64,000 nt of DNA from contig CM034546.1 in assembly GCA_020055645.1 (NCBI GenBank), positions 63,488,001 to 63,552,000 on the forward strand, given 5' to 3'. The position numbers were made by a program, and so were the translations under genes. Below the pieces are notes generated by a model. It saw only the letters and a list, made by a program, of their open reading frames with translations, was not told where the DNA came from and searched no databases. This document shows, piece by piece, positions 1 through 9,958 of the stretch (position 1 is its first letter; every line of letters starts with the position of its first letter). Source of the DNA: Tomocerus qinae (Eukaryota > Arthropoda > Collembola > Entomobryomorpha > Tomoceridae).

Positions 1-234
1 GCCGCTTTCCTAATAATGATGTTTTGTTTACATTGTTTCTCTCTATTTCCATGAAAATATAACCCTTTTTATTACCCAAAATCGTAACATTTACTTAAAG
101 CTTTTTGTTTTCTAAAATTAGCAAACCTTATATTATACATGTTTATTTTGTAGTTTCAATGGTACTTACGAACATTAATGTTTAAACTAGTATGCTAACA
201 TAAAAATGCCAAACTAATTTGCCATTATATAAGT
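1..234. other. AT-rich leader, nothing recognised
   Basis: Plain AT-rich sequence before the first minisatellite. I see no open frame of note, no RNA gene and no terminal repeats. Confidence 0.5.
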
Positions 235-1030
235 AGCATATTAAAATAACATAAAATGTTAAACTAATGTTAAGATAACATAAATTGTAAAACTAATGTT
301 AAGATAACATAAATTGTAAAACTAATGTTAAGATAACATAAATTGTAAAACTAATGTTAAGATAACATTAATTGTTAAACTAATGTTAAGATAACATAAA
401 TTGTTAAACTAATGTTAAGATAACATAAATTGTTAAACTAATGTTAAGATAACATAAATTGTTAAACTAATGTTAAGATAACATAAATTGTTAAACTAAT
501 ATTAAGATAACATAAATGGTTAAGCTAATATTAAGATAACATAAATTGTTAAACTAATATTAAGATAACATAAATTGTTAAACTAATATTAAGATAACAT
601 AAATTGTTAAACTAATATTTAGATAACATAAATTGTTAAACTGATATGTTAAAATTAATAACAAATTGTTTAAGTAGTACTTCACAATAACAGAATTGGT
701 TAACATAATACATCACGATGACTAAAATTGCTAAACTAATACTTTACGATAACTAAAATTCCTAAACTAATGCTTAATGCTTCGCCATAACTAAAATTCC
801 TAAACTAATACTTCACGATATTTAAAATTCCTAAAGTAATCCTTCACGATAACGTGATAGGCTAAATTAATACGTCAACATAACATGATAGGGTAAATTA
901 ATACGGCACGATAATATTATAGGCTAAACTAATAAGTCACGATAACATGATATGCTAAACTAATACGTCACAATAACTTGATTGGCTAAGCTATTCACTT
1001 GCGATGACATAAATTGTTACACTAATAGTT
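235..1030. repeat. 29-bp minisatellite with a decaying right half
   Basis: Tandem copies of a 29-bp unit containing TTAAGATAACATAAATTG followed by TTAAACTAATG or a one-base variant. Copies from about 240 to 640 are nearly uniform, with small blocks of shared variants (AATGTT in the left part, AATATT further right). From about 640 to 1,030 the units become loose, about 30 bp long, with a core like CACGATAACTAAAATTCC, yet the period can still be followed. No coding potential is seen. The gradient suggests that slippage or exchange has refreshed only the left part. Confidence 0.9.
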
Positions 1031-1332
1031 GAAAGCACCATAGTATAAAGTAAACTGCCACTTTTGTATACAGACTTTCAAAAGATGGTTATAAAGAAAA
1101 AATCATTAATCTACTTCCCTATTTAACTACTTTACTAAGTACCCACTTTCCTTTTAACGGGAATTTCTAGCGAAATGTTTTGCTTCATATAAATATTAAA
1201 GTAAATGATTCTAAGTCGCAAAAATCTCATTTTAAATTTTGTAAAAATTGACATTATTGAAATAGAGTACATAACATGTGTACATACCTGCTTGCTGAAA
1301 TAAATCCCTTCGTTTCAAATATTCTATTCATT
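1031..1332. other. Spacer downstream of the GTPase stop codon
   Basis: Unique AT-rich sequence between the minisatellite and the stop codon of the minus-strand GTPase gene; it would hold that gene's 3' untranslated region. On the minus strand, CAG followed by GTATGT near 1284-1290 looks like a splice donor, but it lies beyond the stop codon and may be chance. No clear AATAAA was found on the minus strand close to the stop. Confidence 0.4.
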
Positions 1333-3156
1333 TCACAATAATTTAAATTTCTTACAAAGTGATATCAACGCCGATCTTGCAATTTGAGGCATATTTTTAA
1401 CAGATACCACCATGTTTTTCATAAACGATTTTTCCTGTATCTCATTTATACATTCAAAAGCTTTATTTATATCTTTGCCATTGTGTTTTAGCTGAGACAG
1501 ATGTATAACAACATCGTCTATTTCAGTTGGTTTTAATATGATATCTGCATTGTTGTTGCTAATTATGGCTTCCAGCATTTCAATCTCCTTTTGGTAAGAG
1601 GCTTTGCTGATTATCATTCCATCCAATGTTGCAGTACTTCCTCCATGAGTGATTTTATTCTGCTCTTCCCGAATTAAATGATCCATGTACTCTAACAAGG
1701 CATCATTGTATGGAGTTATTGCATTGTGCTTCAGAAAGCATGCAAATTTTGCAGACGCAGTTTGAATTTCCCCTAATTCACAATCATATTCGTCAATTTC
1801 CTTCTGGAGGTCTTCAATAAGTTTTTTCTTCACCTCTGTTGCTTTGCAGTTTTTTTCCAGCATTTTTTGTACAGATTGGTTTACAACCTGTAGTATAATC
1901 ACCTCCGAATCATAATAGCAGTGCAAATGTAATTGGTAGCCATGTTTACATATTTTGCAGATTCTTGTTTTCGTGTCCATGGCCCAACAGTGCATCAATT
2001 TGGGGTTGTTAGTTGTATTTGCTACGACACCACCTATATAGCAATGGTCATGGCATATTTTGGTGTATTTTATTTGTTTTACCTTATCCTCACCGTACAC
2101 TTCAGTGCATGCATTATCTGTACATACGGTTTTTGGGTGGTTAGCTTTCGTTATTACCAATTGGGGTTTGTTGTATTTAACCTTTGTTTGTAAATCTTTG
2201 ATATTCTCTTTTGTGACCATAATTTCGTCCAACTGTTGTTGGATAACTGCCTTTTTAATCTGAATATTTTTAGTTGTTTCAGCTAGAGGACCTGTTAGTT
2301 TAAGTACTATTTGTCGAGCATGATTGAGGTTCAACGTACTTTGTGTTGCGTGTGGTTTAAGTCTGTTTACATGTAACAACATTCTCAGCGTCTCATGGAT
2401 AGATTTTTCCCAACTTTTTGAAAAATTTTCTCTCTCATCTTGAGTAAATGAAACAGGCGATTTCTTGTTCTTGACAGCAGCTAAGAATCGGTATGCCTCG
2501 CTATCGAAACAGTATAATGTGGTTGAGTCAATTGGAATGTTCACACTGTCGTTTTCATTAAGCAATTTTTTGAGAGCTGGCAATGTTTCTCCTGGTCGGT
2601 AGAAGGTTGAACGGGAGTTGGTGAAACAAAACATAATATTTTGACTTGCATCTTTATGAAGATACGTCAAAAGCTCCTTAATACAAAATCGAAACATGAG
2701 GGTTAGCCGTGCATTGTTTGGTTTAAGAAGAATGCATATTCCATGAATTACTGGCAATAAGGACAAAGTAGTCAAGATATTTTCAAAGTTTTTTTTATCT
2801 TGTTCTACACCTCTAGTGTCGCCAATGCCGGGTGTATCAATAAGTTTAATAGTTATGTCTGCAACAGGAAAACTATATATTTTGCAACCTTGTGTCGCGG
2901 ATTGCCCTGCAGATTGTACTTCGTTGGTATCGTTACCAGTCGAAACAGTTATCTCCGCATAATTCTTGTCACATACTATAAATGTGGATGGAATTAATGT
3001 GATTAAATCCTTTTTCTCTGCTTCTTGCAAAGTTTCGTTATTTAGGAAATTAACGAAACCATTTATCCATGTAGATTTGCCTACACCTGTCTCCCCAAGA
3101 AGAAGGATGTTCATATCCTTAGTAAAATATTGGTTGTCCTTGCTCTGGTCTTCCAT
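1333..3156 (-). CDS. AIG1/septin-like P-loop GTPase with C-terminal Cys/His cluster
   Basis: Predicted 607-residue GTP-binding protein in one uninterrupted frame. The G1 motif GETGVGKS lies at residues 21-28, a conserved GQSATQ with a possible G2 threonine at about 84-89, and the G3 motif DTPG at 107-110 followed by IGDTRG. TNSR at 179-182 sits where a G4 motif is expected but is not a canonical NKxD. A helical, charged stretch (about 290-330) leads to a Cys/His cluster (C345, C350, C368, H369, H371, C372, C390, C400, C403, H405, H410, H412) that probably binds zinc; a second coiled-coil-like stretch follows at about 425-480. The layout matches a poorly characterised invertebrate GTPase family related to AIG1/IMAP proteins; substrate and role are unknown. 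The frame stays open upstream of the chosen Met to a stop about 48 bases away, with a possible splice acceptor there, so a 5' exon is possible. No signal peptide or membrane segment is evident. Confidence 0.8.
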   Translation of the reverse strand: MEDQSKDNQYFTKDMNILLLGETGVGKSTWINGFVNFLNNETLQEAEKKDLITLIPSTFIVCDKNYAEITVSTGNDTNEVQSAGQSATQGCKIYSFPVADITIKLIDTPGIGDTRGVEQDKKNFENILTTLSLLPVIHGICILLKPNNARLTLMFRFCIKELLTYLHKDASQNIMFCFTNSRSTFYRPGETLPALKKLLNENDSVNIPIDSTTLYCFDSEAYRFLAAVKNKKSPVSFTQDERENFSKSWEKSIHETLRMLLHVNRLKPHATQSTLNLNHARQIVLKLTGPLAETTKNIQIKKAVIQQQLDEIMVTKENIKDLQTKVKYNKPQLVITKANHPKTVCTDNACTEVYGEDKVKQIKYTKICHDHCYIGGVVANTTNNPKLMHCWAMDTKTRICKICKHGYQLHLHCYYDSEVIILQVVNQSVQKMLEKNCKATEVKKKLIEDLQKEIDEYDCELGEIQTASAKFACFLKHNAITPYNDALLEYMDHLIREEQNKITHGGSTATLDGMIISKASYQKEIEMLEAIISNNNADIILKPTEIDDVVIHLSQLKHNGKDINKAFECINEIQEKSFMKNMVVSVKNMPQIARSALISLCKKFKLL

Positions 3157-3300
3157 CCCGGACCGAAAAGTTGAATCGGAAACTTCGTCAATACTGGATA
3201 CCTAGCAATATGTCAATAATGATCCAATTCTGTTCGTCTTATTATACTTCATAAAAAAGAATATTATCTTACTAGAAATAAGACCGTCCTACAGGCGGGG
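3157..3300. other. Upstream region of the GTPase gene
   Basis: Short stretch 5' of the GTPase start on the minus strand. Reading minus-ward, the frame runs into TAG about 48 bases before the ATG, inside TATTGCTAG, which could be a splice acceptor. No TATA box stands out. Confidence 0.35.
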
Positions 3301-3400
3301 AATACCTATCGAATCTACACAACAACAGTATGCCAAATTACATATCATTCAACCAAACAGCCAAATTTTTTATAGTAAATGTATGAAGTCCTATAATCAA
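3301..3400 (+). repeat. Dispersed repeat core, copy 1, leading into an 18-bp minisatellite
   Basis: About 100 bp that aligns with 8953-9050. Shared landmarks in order are AATAC(C/T)TA(C/T)CGAATC, CCAAATT, ACAGCCAA and AGTAAATGT(A/T)TGAA followed by TCCT. Both copies run straight into 18-bp tandem units containing TCATTTTA. This points to one element family that carries a tandem core; non-autonomous elements of this build are known in bivalves and other invertebrates, but I cannot name the family. Confidence 0.6.
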
Positions 3401-3488
3401 CGCTTCCGGTCATTATAAAGAACTCTGTCGCTTTAAATAACTTCGTCACTCTGAATCTCCAGTCATTTTAATATGGATACCTATTTAC
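3400..3488. repeat. Degenerate 18-bp minisatellite, left part
   Basis: Worn units of about 18 bp such as CTGTCGCTTTAAATAACT and AGTCATTTTAATATGGAT. The array is cut by the Mutator-like element that begins at 3489 and resumes at about 4761. Confidence 0.6.
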
Positions 3489-4760
3489 GGGGCTTTCAAA
3501 GTAATTCTTTGGGCAGTAAATAAATGTTTTGGGGCAGTTTTTTTAATTGGCAGTAACCGGTATTGCTAGAGGGCCTTAAAACAAATGCATTAGGCAGTAG
3601 AACCCATGAAAATGGCAGTAATACAAAATTGTATTTTACATAGTATTTTTGTAGAATAGATTTACATGTCTACATAAATCTTACAACTTGGACGCTTAAG
3701 AATATTGTTAGTGGGTATCCTGATAATGCATTTATCTAAAGGTAACGAACTTATTGGTATGTACCTGCTTTACATAAGATTGTATTATCATGTGTGTCTT
3801 ATCTTGTTTGAGTCTGAATGCTGCTGTTTTATACTTCCACCTCAGTTTGAAAGCAATACTGAAACTATAAAGACTGACTAACAAGTCAGAGAATGGCTTC
3901 CCAACTTACATATTATTCTAGTGATTCCGACACTGACTCAGAACGTGAAAATACTAACTTAAATAAAAAGGAAAATTGACTGGATTCTTTTAAAAACGTA
4001 TAATAAAGAAGAAGACGCATTGTCCGAAATTGAAAGTGATTGGTCAATTCGTTATAAAAATATTAACCAAGGGTGCAAAGTTATTTATTTTTTTTGCAAG
4101 GGCAATAAAAAATGGCCACGTAAGCGAAAGTTAGAAGTTAAAAGTGTTGTAAATTTATGGGAAATAACTGTACCCATTTTCACTTCGCTAAAAAACTAAC
4201 ACATGAAGCAGAAAACGAAATCATCAATTTAGTTGAAGGGGGAATAAATACACCGAAGCAAGCAATCAAACAATTAGAAGGCAGGGTAGACACGGTTCCT
4301 ACAACTATGCAGTTAACAAACTTTTTACAACGTGTTAAAAAAAGACTGATGATCATATCATTTACACCAGTCAGTTGGAAGAATTCTGTGTTGCCCATAG
4401 TCAACAACCAGAAAATGAAGATGAATGTTACGTTGTGAGCTACACTGACGGCGAGGACGACCTGCAGGTGTAACTAAAGCTCTAGTGAAACCATGAATCA
4501 TGACTGATATGATCTTTTCCTTTATTTACTATCTATTACTATTACATAATATTGACAAATAATCATGCTTGATTTTCTTTTTGAATTTACTTTTGACTGA
4601 ATATTAGAAATAAATAACATTTTTGTGTTACTGCCAATAATATTATTTTTACTGCCTATCGCATTTGTTTCTTACTGCCCCGAAAAATTAAAAAAACTGC
4701 CGATAAAAAACTGCCTAAAAGAATTGTTTTTACTGCCCAAAGAATTATTTTGAAAGCCCC
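3489..4760 (+). mobile_element. Mutator-like (MULE) DNA transposon remnant, 1,272 bp
   Basis: The ends are inverted copies: GGGGCTTTCAAA at 3489 and its complement ending at 4760, matching over about 31 bp with one difference. Inside each end lie spaced GGCAGT motifs pointing inward, at least five on the left (to about 3625) and six on the right (from about 4625), as expected of transposase-binding sites. Between them is decayed coding sequence resembling the N-terminal zinc finger of MULE transposases. The flanks ATACCTATTTA (3477-3487, one extra base before the element) and ATAAAAATTTA (4761-4771) agree at 8 of 11 positions and may be an old target duplication of MULE length. The element is too short to encode a full transposase. 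Superfamily assignment rests on the finger and the duplication length, so it is tentative. Confidence 0.65.
3893..4471 (+). pseudogene. Broken MULE transposase N-terminal zinc-finger region
   Basis: Starts around ATGGCTTCC (3893) and crosses more than one frame. One frame (about 3979-4200) reads WSIRYKNINQGCKVIYFFCK; another (4157-4438) continues with CTHFHFAKKLTHEAENEI and then INTPKQAIKQLEGR. Together these give a C..C...HxH arrangement followed by a short helical segment, as in the FLYWCH/WRKY-GCM1-like DNA-binding domains of MULE transposases. An early stop and a frameshift disrupt it, and no DDE catalytic domain follows. The 93-residue open frame alone is not a gene. Confidence 0.5.
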
Positions 4761-5040
4761 ATAAAAATTTATCCTTTTAATATGCCCCGTCAATTAAATA
4801 AGTCTGTCATTGTAAATAATCCCGCATTTTTAAAAAACCCGCCATTTTAGAGAACCACGTTATTTTAAATAACCACGTTGTTGTAAATAACCACGTTGTT
4901 TTAATCAACTCGGATTCAATCGTTTTGCTTCAAGTAAGCATAGTTATATTTATAGTCGTTATTTTAGTCCAATCTACTACTTAATTCAGCCCTGTCATTT
5001 TAATTAACTCCGCTATTTTAATCCTCCTCATTATGTAGTT
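4761..5040. repeat. Degenerate 18-bp minisatellite, right part
   Basis: Continuation of the worn 18-bp array beyond the Mutator-like element, with units such as CACGTTATTTTAAATAAC and CACGTTGTTGTAAATAAC. Units decay into unique sequence by about 5,040. Confidence 0.6.
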
Positions 5041-5205
5041 TTTCGAATCTACCAAAAATTCACACAATAAAAAATATTTGCTTTCCGTTAGGTGGACTAA
5101 ATTGTAATACTGTAAAAACAATTAATAAACCCATAAACCAAAGCACAAAAAGCACCATTAGTAGGCATAAAACGAATTTTAACCAAAAAATTGAACTCTT
5201 GACAT

Positions 5206-5516
5206 CAAGCACGTATCCAGGAATTTGACCTAGGGGCAGGGTTTCGGTGGATAAAATAGCATGGATATTTTAAAATGGACAAAATCAATTTCTTCCTGGA
5301 TAAATTAATTTCGTCCAGAACAAAGGTGGACAAATTTGGTTTCATCCAGGACAATATACAACCCTACCTAGGGTAGGCCCACCAAAATATATTGATGAAA
5401 TCATGGTATATTCGGGCGAAGCGCGAAAAGTTTTGGATTTTTTTTACCTTTTTTGACAAAAAATCGCCATTTGTGGTTACTTGGGGGGCCCGGGCCCCCC
5501 TCTGGATACGTGCTTG
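5206..5516. mobile_element. Short non-autonomous DNA transposon (MITE), about 311 bp
   Basis: The 15-bp terminal inverted repeat CAAGCACGTATCCAG stands at 5206-5220 with its exact complement at 5502-5516. Inside the right end is a GC-rich palindrome, GGGGGGCCCGGGCCCCCC (5483-5500). There is no coding capacity. The flanks hold the similar words CTTGACATC and CTTAACATC, but they are not perfectly adjacent to the ends, so the duplication length is unsure. The build resembles hAT-type MITEs. Confidence 0.55.
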
Positions 5517-6616
5517 CTTAACATCACTTTTACATTTACTATTATTAAATGAATAACAGATGCTTAAAGCATTTACCAGGTAACTGTGAATTGGTTAGCC
5601 ATTTGGACCAGTTGTTACTATGTAATAGGCACTGAAATCGCAACCAAAACTTTGTCTCCCATTTAAAACACATGGGAAAATTTGACTTGAGTTTTGAAAA
5701 CAATCGAAAGCTGTCGAAAACCCAAAATTATTTTAAAGAGTCGGCCTGGCCTAACATCTGAGGATTAAGCTTACTTAAAACAAAAGTGCCAAACCGTGCA
5801 AACTCAAAGAAGTCAAAAATAAGCGACAAAATGTGAAATTACCCGACATCCACTTAAAATATGCTCGAAAACGTGTCATAAGGTTAAATTAATCTACAAA
5901 GGAATCATTTCAGAGCCGCCAAAGCATCTATAATGGCTATTGGTATCACGAAAGTCAAAAAAACATATCACGTGTAAACCTTCATTTTTCTTTGAGCGGT
6001 ATATTATTGGTTTAATATTATTAAATTATGCCGATATGAGATTAAAAATTTTCCAAATTTGTAACTTCTGTGGTTAAGACGTAATTTGGGACCAAATACA
6101 AATAGTTCACTTTAATTATGATTGTTCGGATGAGTTACAAGGTGACTTTCAGGTAAACTGCCGATAAATGGCATTTATAAAAAAATTAGTGAATTATTGT
6201 GCTAGCACTGAGTTCATTAGTGCTTTCAATGAACCAGTGTTGGGGTCAGCTCAAGCCTTATTTCGTTTGCTGAAAGAAGAGTTTCGCACCGTTTCTCACC
6301 TCTGTTTGTTGGACAGCCGGGAAATGTGTGAAATTGTGGAAAATGAGAGAAGTAAAATTAAAAAATTAGAATTTTGGTGTCATTTTCTCTCTATTTCCCA
6401 AAATTCATATTACCCACACCGTTTTGACACCCGTAGTTCCCAATACAAAATGGGAAACTTCCTGCTAGTGGTATTAATCGAAATATTGGCTGACAAGTAA
6501 TGCTCTGAACTTGAACTTGAAGAATAATAAACTCTTTGAGGATCAATCATAATCCAATCAACAATCAATCAATACTGATCACAATTCAAAATAAAGAAAT
6601 GGATTAATGTTGACTA
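5517..6616. other. Gene-poor stretch with one doubtful open frame
   Basis: Mostly unique AT-rich DNA. A 110-codon open frame (6168-6500, plus strand) resembles no family I know and is probably chance. Inside it, CACTG-A-GTTCATT (6206-6218) and AATGAAC-C-CAGTG (6228-6239 region) form a hairpin of about 12 pairs with a nine-base loop. Confidence 0.4.
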
Positions 6617-6985
6617 GGGTGAAGCTGTACAAAAAATGCAGTAAATCATGGAGAACAAAGCAATGGAACGAGTATAATATCTCAGTATTGACAATTAAAA
6701 TCATTGAGAAAATTTTTTAGGAAATTCAAAGGGATGTTGAAAAAGTCAAATTTTTTCATTACGATAATAGAATATATTGAAAGTTTAAAAAAAATTCAAA
6801 TGAGAATAATAAAAATGTCTCAAAATATGCCACACAAGTTAGAGTTGCATCGGAGACAGGGTAATCCTACGAAAATGGTGCAATTTTTTCCATCGTGAGA
6901 TGTTTTGGCACTTCCGAGATAAGTCGTTCAAAATTTATCAAAAAATGTTATTTCAACCGCAATAAGTACAGGGTTTCATAACGGG
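6617..6985 (+). repeat. Dispersed repeat, copy 1 (direct)
   Basis: About 370 bp matching 10,850-11,233 in the opposite orientation. Shared words in order include TGTACAAAAAATG, GAGTATAA or AAGTATAA, TCAAATTTTTTCAT, TTCAAATGAGAATAA, TTGCATC and TTTATC(A/G)AAAAATG. Short open frames in both copies share a Leu-His ... GNPTK motif, but both copies are small and diverged, so I treat them as a dispersed repeat and not as genes. Confidence 0.6.
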
Positions 6986-7261
6986 CATAAAAGCGAATCA
7001 GGTTAACCCTTCAGGGCCTGAATTTTTTTGGAAAATCGTTTTTAAATTTTTACCAAGTGTTAAGAATGAAAAAGTTATGGTCAATTATAATTTTGACGCA
7101 TATCGAGTGAAAGGTCACTGAGAAATTTCATGTGTCCATATCGAAACGAAAGCCTTTTGGTTGCTAAATAATACCTGAACATTTTGGGCTGCGGCTAACT
7201 TTACTAAAGGGCACGTATAATTTATCATCACATTCACTCCATGAGTAACCAAATATGCTTT
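6986..7261. other. Unassigned spacer
   Basis: Unique AT-rich sequence between a dispersed repeat and the 21-bp minisatellite. No feature supported. Confidence 0.4.
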
Positions 7262-7710
7262 ACATATAAGCATATACGCCCTATATATAAGCAGATATGC
7301 CCTATATATAAGCAGATATGCCCTATATATAAGCATATATGCCATATATATAAGCATATATGCCCTATATATAAGCATATATGCCATATATATAAGCATA
7401 TACGCCCTATATATAAGCATATACGCCCTATATATAAGCATATATGCCCTATATATAAGCATATATGCCCTATATATAAGCATATACGCCCTATATATAA
7501 GCCTATACGCCCTATATATAAGCCTATACGCCCTATATATAAGCCTATACGCCCTATATTTAAGCATATACGCCCTATATATAAGCATATACGCCCTATA
7601 TATAAGCATATACGCCCTATATATAAGCATATACGCCCTATATATAAGCATATATGCCCTATATATAAGCATATACGGCCCCTATATCAGCATATACGCC
7701 CTATGCAATT
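7262..7710. repeat. 21-bp minisatellite
   Basis: About 21 head-to-tail units whose core reads CATATACGCCCTATATATA followed by AG. Variants swap ATACGCC for ATATGCC or GCATATA for GCCTATA, in small runs. Because 21 is a multiple of three and the unit lacks stops, long open frames arise on both strands (plus 7241-7849, minus 7115-7672); they are artefacts of the repeat and not genes. Confidence 0.93.
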
Positions 7711-7719
7711 AGTGCATCC

Positions 7720-7802
7720 AGTCCCGGGAAATCAGTCTCGGGAATTCCCGGGAGTCTCGAGACTTATTTCCCGAGACTGGCTGACTCTGTCTCGGGAAAT
7801 CC
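7720..7802. repeat. GC-rich inverted-repeat cluster
   Basis: CAGTCTCGGGAA (7733-7744) faces TTCCCGAGACTG (7768-7779), with the palindrome AGTCTCGAGACT (7753-7764) in the loop and further CCCGGGAA and CTCGGGAA words on each side. It abuts the 21-bp minisatellite. It could be the end of a foldback element; no partner end was found. Confidence 0.6.
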
Positions 7803-8952
7803 TCGAAAATTTAAACATTTTATTCAGCAAAATTTCGAATAAGAAATAACTTTAAAAATTTTTGAAATTATTGATTTTTTAAATGCTGGCTTGAAAGGTA
7901 TTAGTAATTTCAATTTCACTATATAATGTTGGCGAAAAACCTACAATTAAAAATAGATTTAATCGGATTATAAACTTTCCCAGTATGTACCCTAAAATCT
8001 ACCCTAATCAAACATAATCAAAATGGAAAAATGATGATAAAATTATTAATTATTGCAGTAAATTGCCACGTAGCCAAAGTTACAATTAAATGAAAGTAAC
8101 ATAAAAATCAGTACATGGTATAAAAGTCATAGAAAATGGAAATATTATTGTGTAATATGAAAGGGAGATTTGAAGCTACCTCAAATTCAAATCAGTTTCA
8201 TATGTAGCGAATGTCATAGGAAAACGCAAAAATCCACAAAAAGGTAACCTTTTTCATGCCCTGACAAAAATAAGAAACAGACATGTTCTAAATAACTTGC
8301 AGTTTTTCCTTTTCTTAATACATTGTCATCATAGTTATATTTTGGCTTTTAGCAGACTATAATTTCTTTATTTGGGGGGAGGGGGTGGCTTAAAATTGTC
8401 GTGATCTACTCATTGCGATCTTTTGAATGAGAAGCCTATTCCAAAGCCTATTCCAAAGTGCGCCATTATGCTATAAATTAGCATGTACGATTATTATGAC
8501 CCTAACATGGGGCATAATATATAATAGATCAGAAAAGCTTTCTGTAATAGTAATTTAAATAATTATTTGCAATTGTGTTACCTGATACAGTTGATTTCTC
8601 TCCCAAGTTTAGTGCAAAAGTATTAAGGTGTTAGTGTACCCCTCTTCCTTTTATATAGTGTGTGAAAGAATTAAATACAGATAACATTAAACCTTCAAAT
8701 CATTAAACATTATGAAAATTGATAACACATTTTTACGAACATGAATAATCAAAGTTAGGCAGCACTGTTAGCACAGATTAAGGATACATGTGTGATAATA
8801 TTATTACTGGTAATGGGTAACCCTTAATAGGGATGGTAGATCATGAGTATGCATTATTCGTCAAAAAAATATGAAAATTAACAGATTAAAATGTTTAAAA
8901 AATTAGTTTCTGTATTGCTACAACATCCTACGGACATACAGAAACAAAATAC
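7803..8952. other. Unassigned AT-rich stretch
   Basis: About 1.15 kb without convincing coding sequence, terminal repeats or RNA genes. It contains a G-rich run (about 8375-8390) and a small direct repeat of AAGCCTATTCC at about 8431-8456. Confidence 0.45.
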
Positions 8953-9050
8953 AATACTTACCGAATCAACGTAATATAATGGTTCACCAAATTCATCACC
9001 ATTTAACAAAACAGCCAATTAAAGTAAATGTTTGAACTCCTTTCATCAGG
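8953..9050 (+). repeat. Dispersed repeat core, copy 2, leading into an 18-bp minisatellite
   Basis: Aligns with 3301-3400 over about 100 bp (AATACTTACCGAATC, CCAAATT, ACAGCCAA, AGTAAATGTTTGAA). As in copy 1, it is followed by 18-bp units with TCATTTTA. The second copy shows that core and minisatellite travel or duplicate together. Confidence 0.6.
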
Positions 9051-9099
9051 GACTGATTTATCATTAATATTATATGAACACAATACATAATTTTAATCA

Positions 9100-9352
9100 C
9101 CTTGTCATTTTACATCACACCGTAATTTTACATCATTCCGTAATTTTACATCATTTCGTCATTTTACATCCTTCCGTCATTTTACAATATTCCGTCATTT
9201 TACATCATTCCGTCATTTTACATCATTCCGTCATTTTACATCATTCCGTCATTTTACATCATTCCGTCATTTTACATCATTCCGTCATTTTACATCATTC
9301 CGTCATTTTACATCATTCCGTCATTTTACATCATTCCGTCATTTCATATTGC
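9100..9352. repeat. 18-bp minisatellite, block A
   Basis: About 14 units of CCGTCATTTTACATCATT, the first few imperfect and the later ones uniform. The 18-bp period gives a spurious open frame with a six-residue repeat. Confidence 0.93.
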
Positions 9353-9958
9353 CCCATATTTGTAAATAGATATGTCATAGTTTTAAATAAAGTCGTTATA
9401 TATAATAACGCCGTTATATATAATAACGCCGTTATATATAATAACGCCGTTATATATAATAACGCCGTTATTTTTAATAACGCCGTTATATATAATAACG
9501 CCGTTATATATAATAACGCCGTTATTTTTAATAACGCCGTTATTTTTAATAACGCCGTTATTTTTAATAACGCCGTTATTTTTAATAACGCCGTTATTTT
9601 TAATAACGCCGTTATTTTTAATAACGCCTTTATTTTTAATAACGCCTTTTTTTTAATAACGCCGTTATTTTTAATAACGCCGTTATTTTTAATAACGCCG
9701 TTATTTTTAATAACGCCTTTATTTTTAATAACGCCTTTTTTTTAATAACGCCGTTATTTTTAATAACGCCTTTTTTTTAATAACGCCGTTATTTTTAATA
9801 ACGCCGTTATTTTTAATAACGCCGTTATTTTTAATAACGCCGTTATTTTTAATAACGCCGTTATTTTTAATAACGCCGTTATTTTTAATAACGCCGTTAT
9901 TTTTAATAACGCCGTTATTTTTAATAACGCCGTTATTTTTAATAACGCCGTTATTAAA
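9353..9958. repeat. 18-bp minisatellite, block B, near-palindromic units
   Basis: After three or four transitional units the array changes to CCGTTATATATAATAACG, then to CCGTTATTTTTAATAACG, about 31 units in all, with some units one base shorter. The 18-bp phase is kept from block A. Each junction contains ATAACG-C-CGTTAT, a palindrome of 12 pairing bases around one central base. Open frames on both strands (plus 9074-9745, minus 9725-10054) come from the repeat. Confidence 0.93.

Noticed and set aside
4157-4438. 93-codon open frame as a free-standing small protein
   Set aside because: It is only part of a decayed zinc-finger region inside the Mutator-like element, and its first Met lies mid-domain.
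6168-6500. 110-codon open frame as a gene
   Set aside because: No recognisable family, domain or supporting context; length is within what chance allows here.
7115-7849. Long open frames of 185 (minus) and 202 (plus) codons with a seven-residue repeat
   Set aside because: They are the 21-bp minisatellite read in frame; the same array is open on both strands and no unique protein sequence supports coding.
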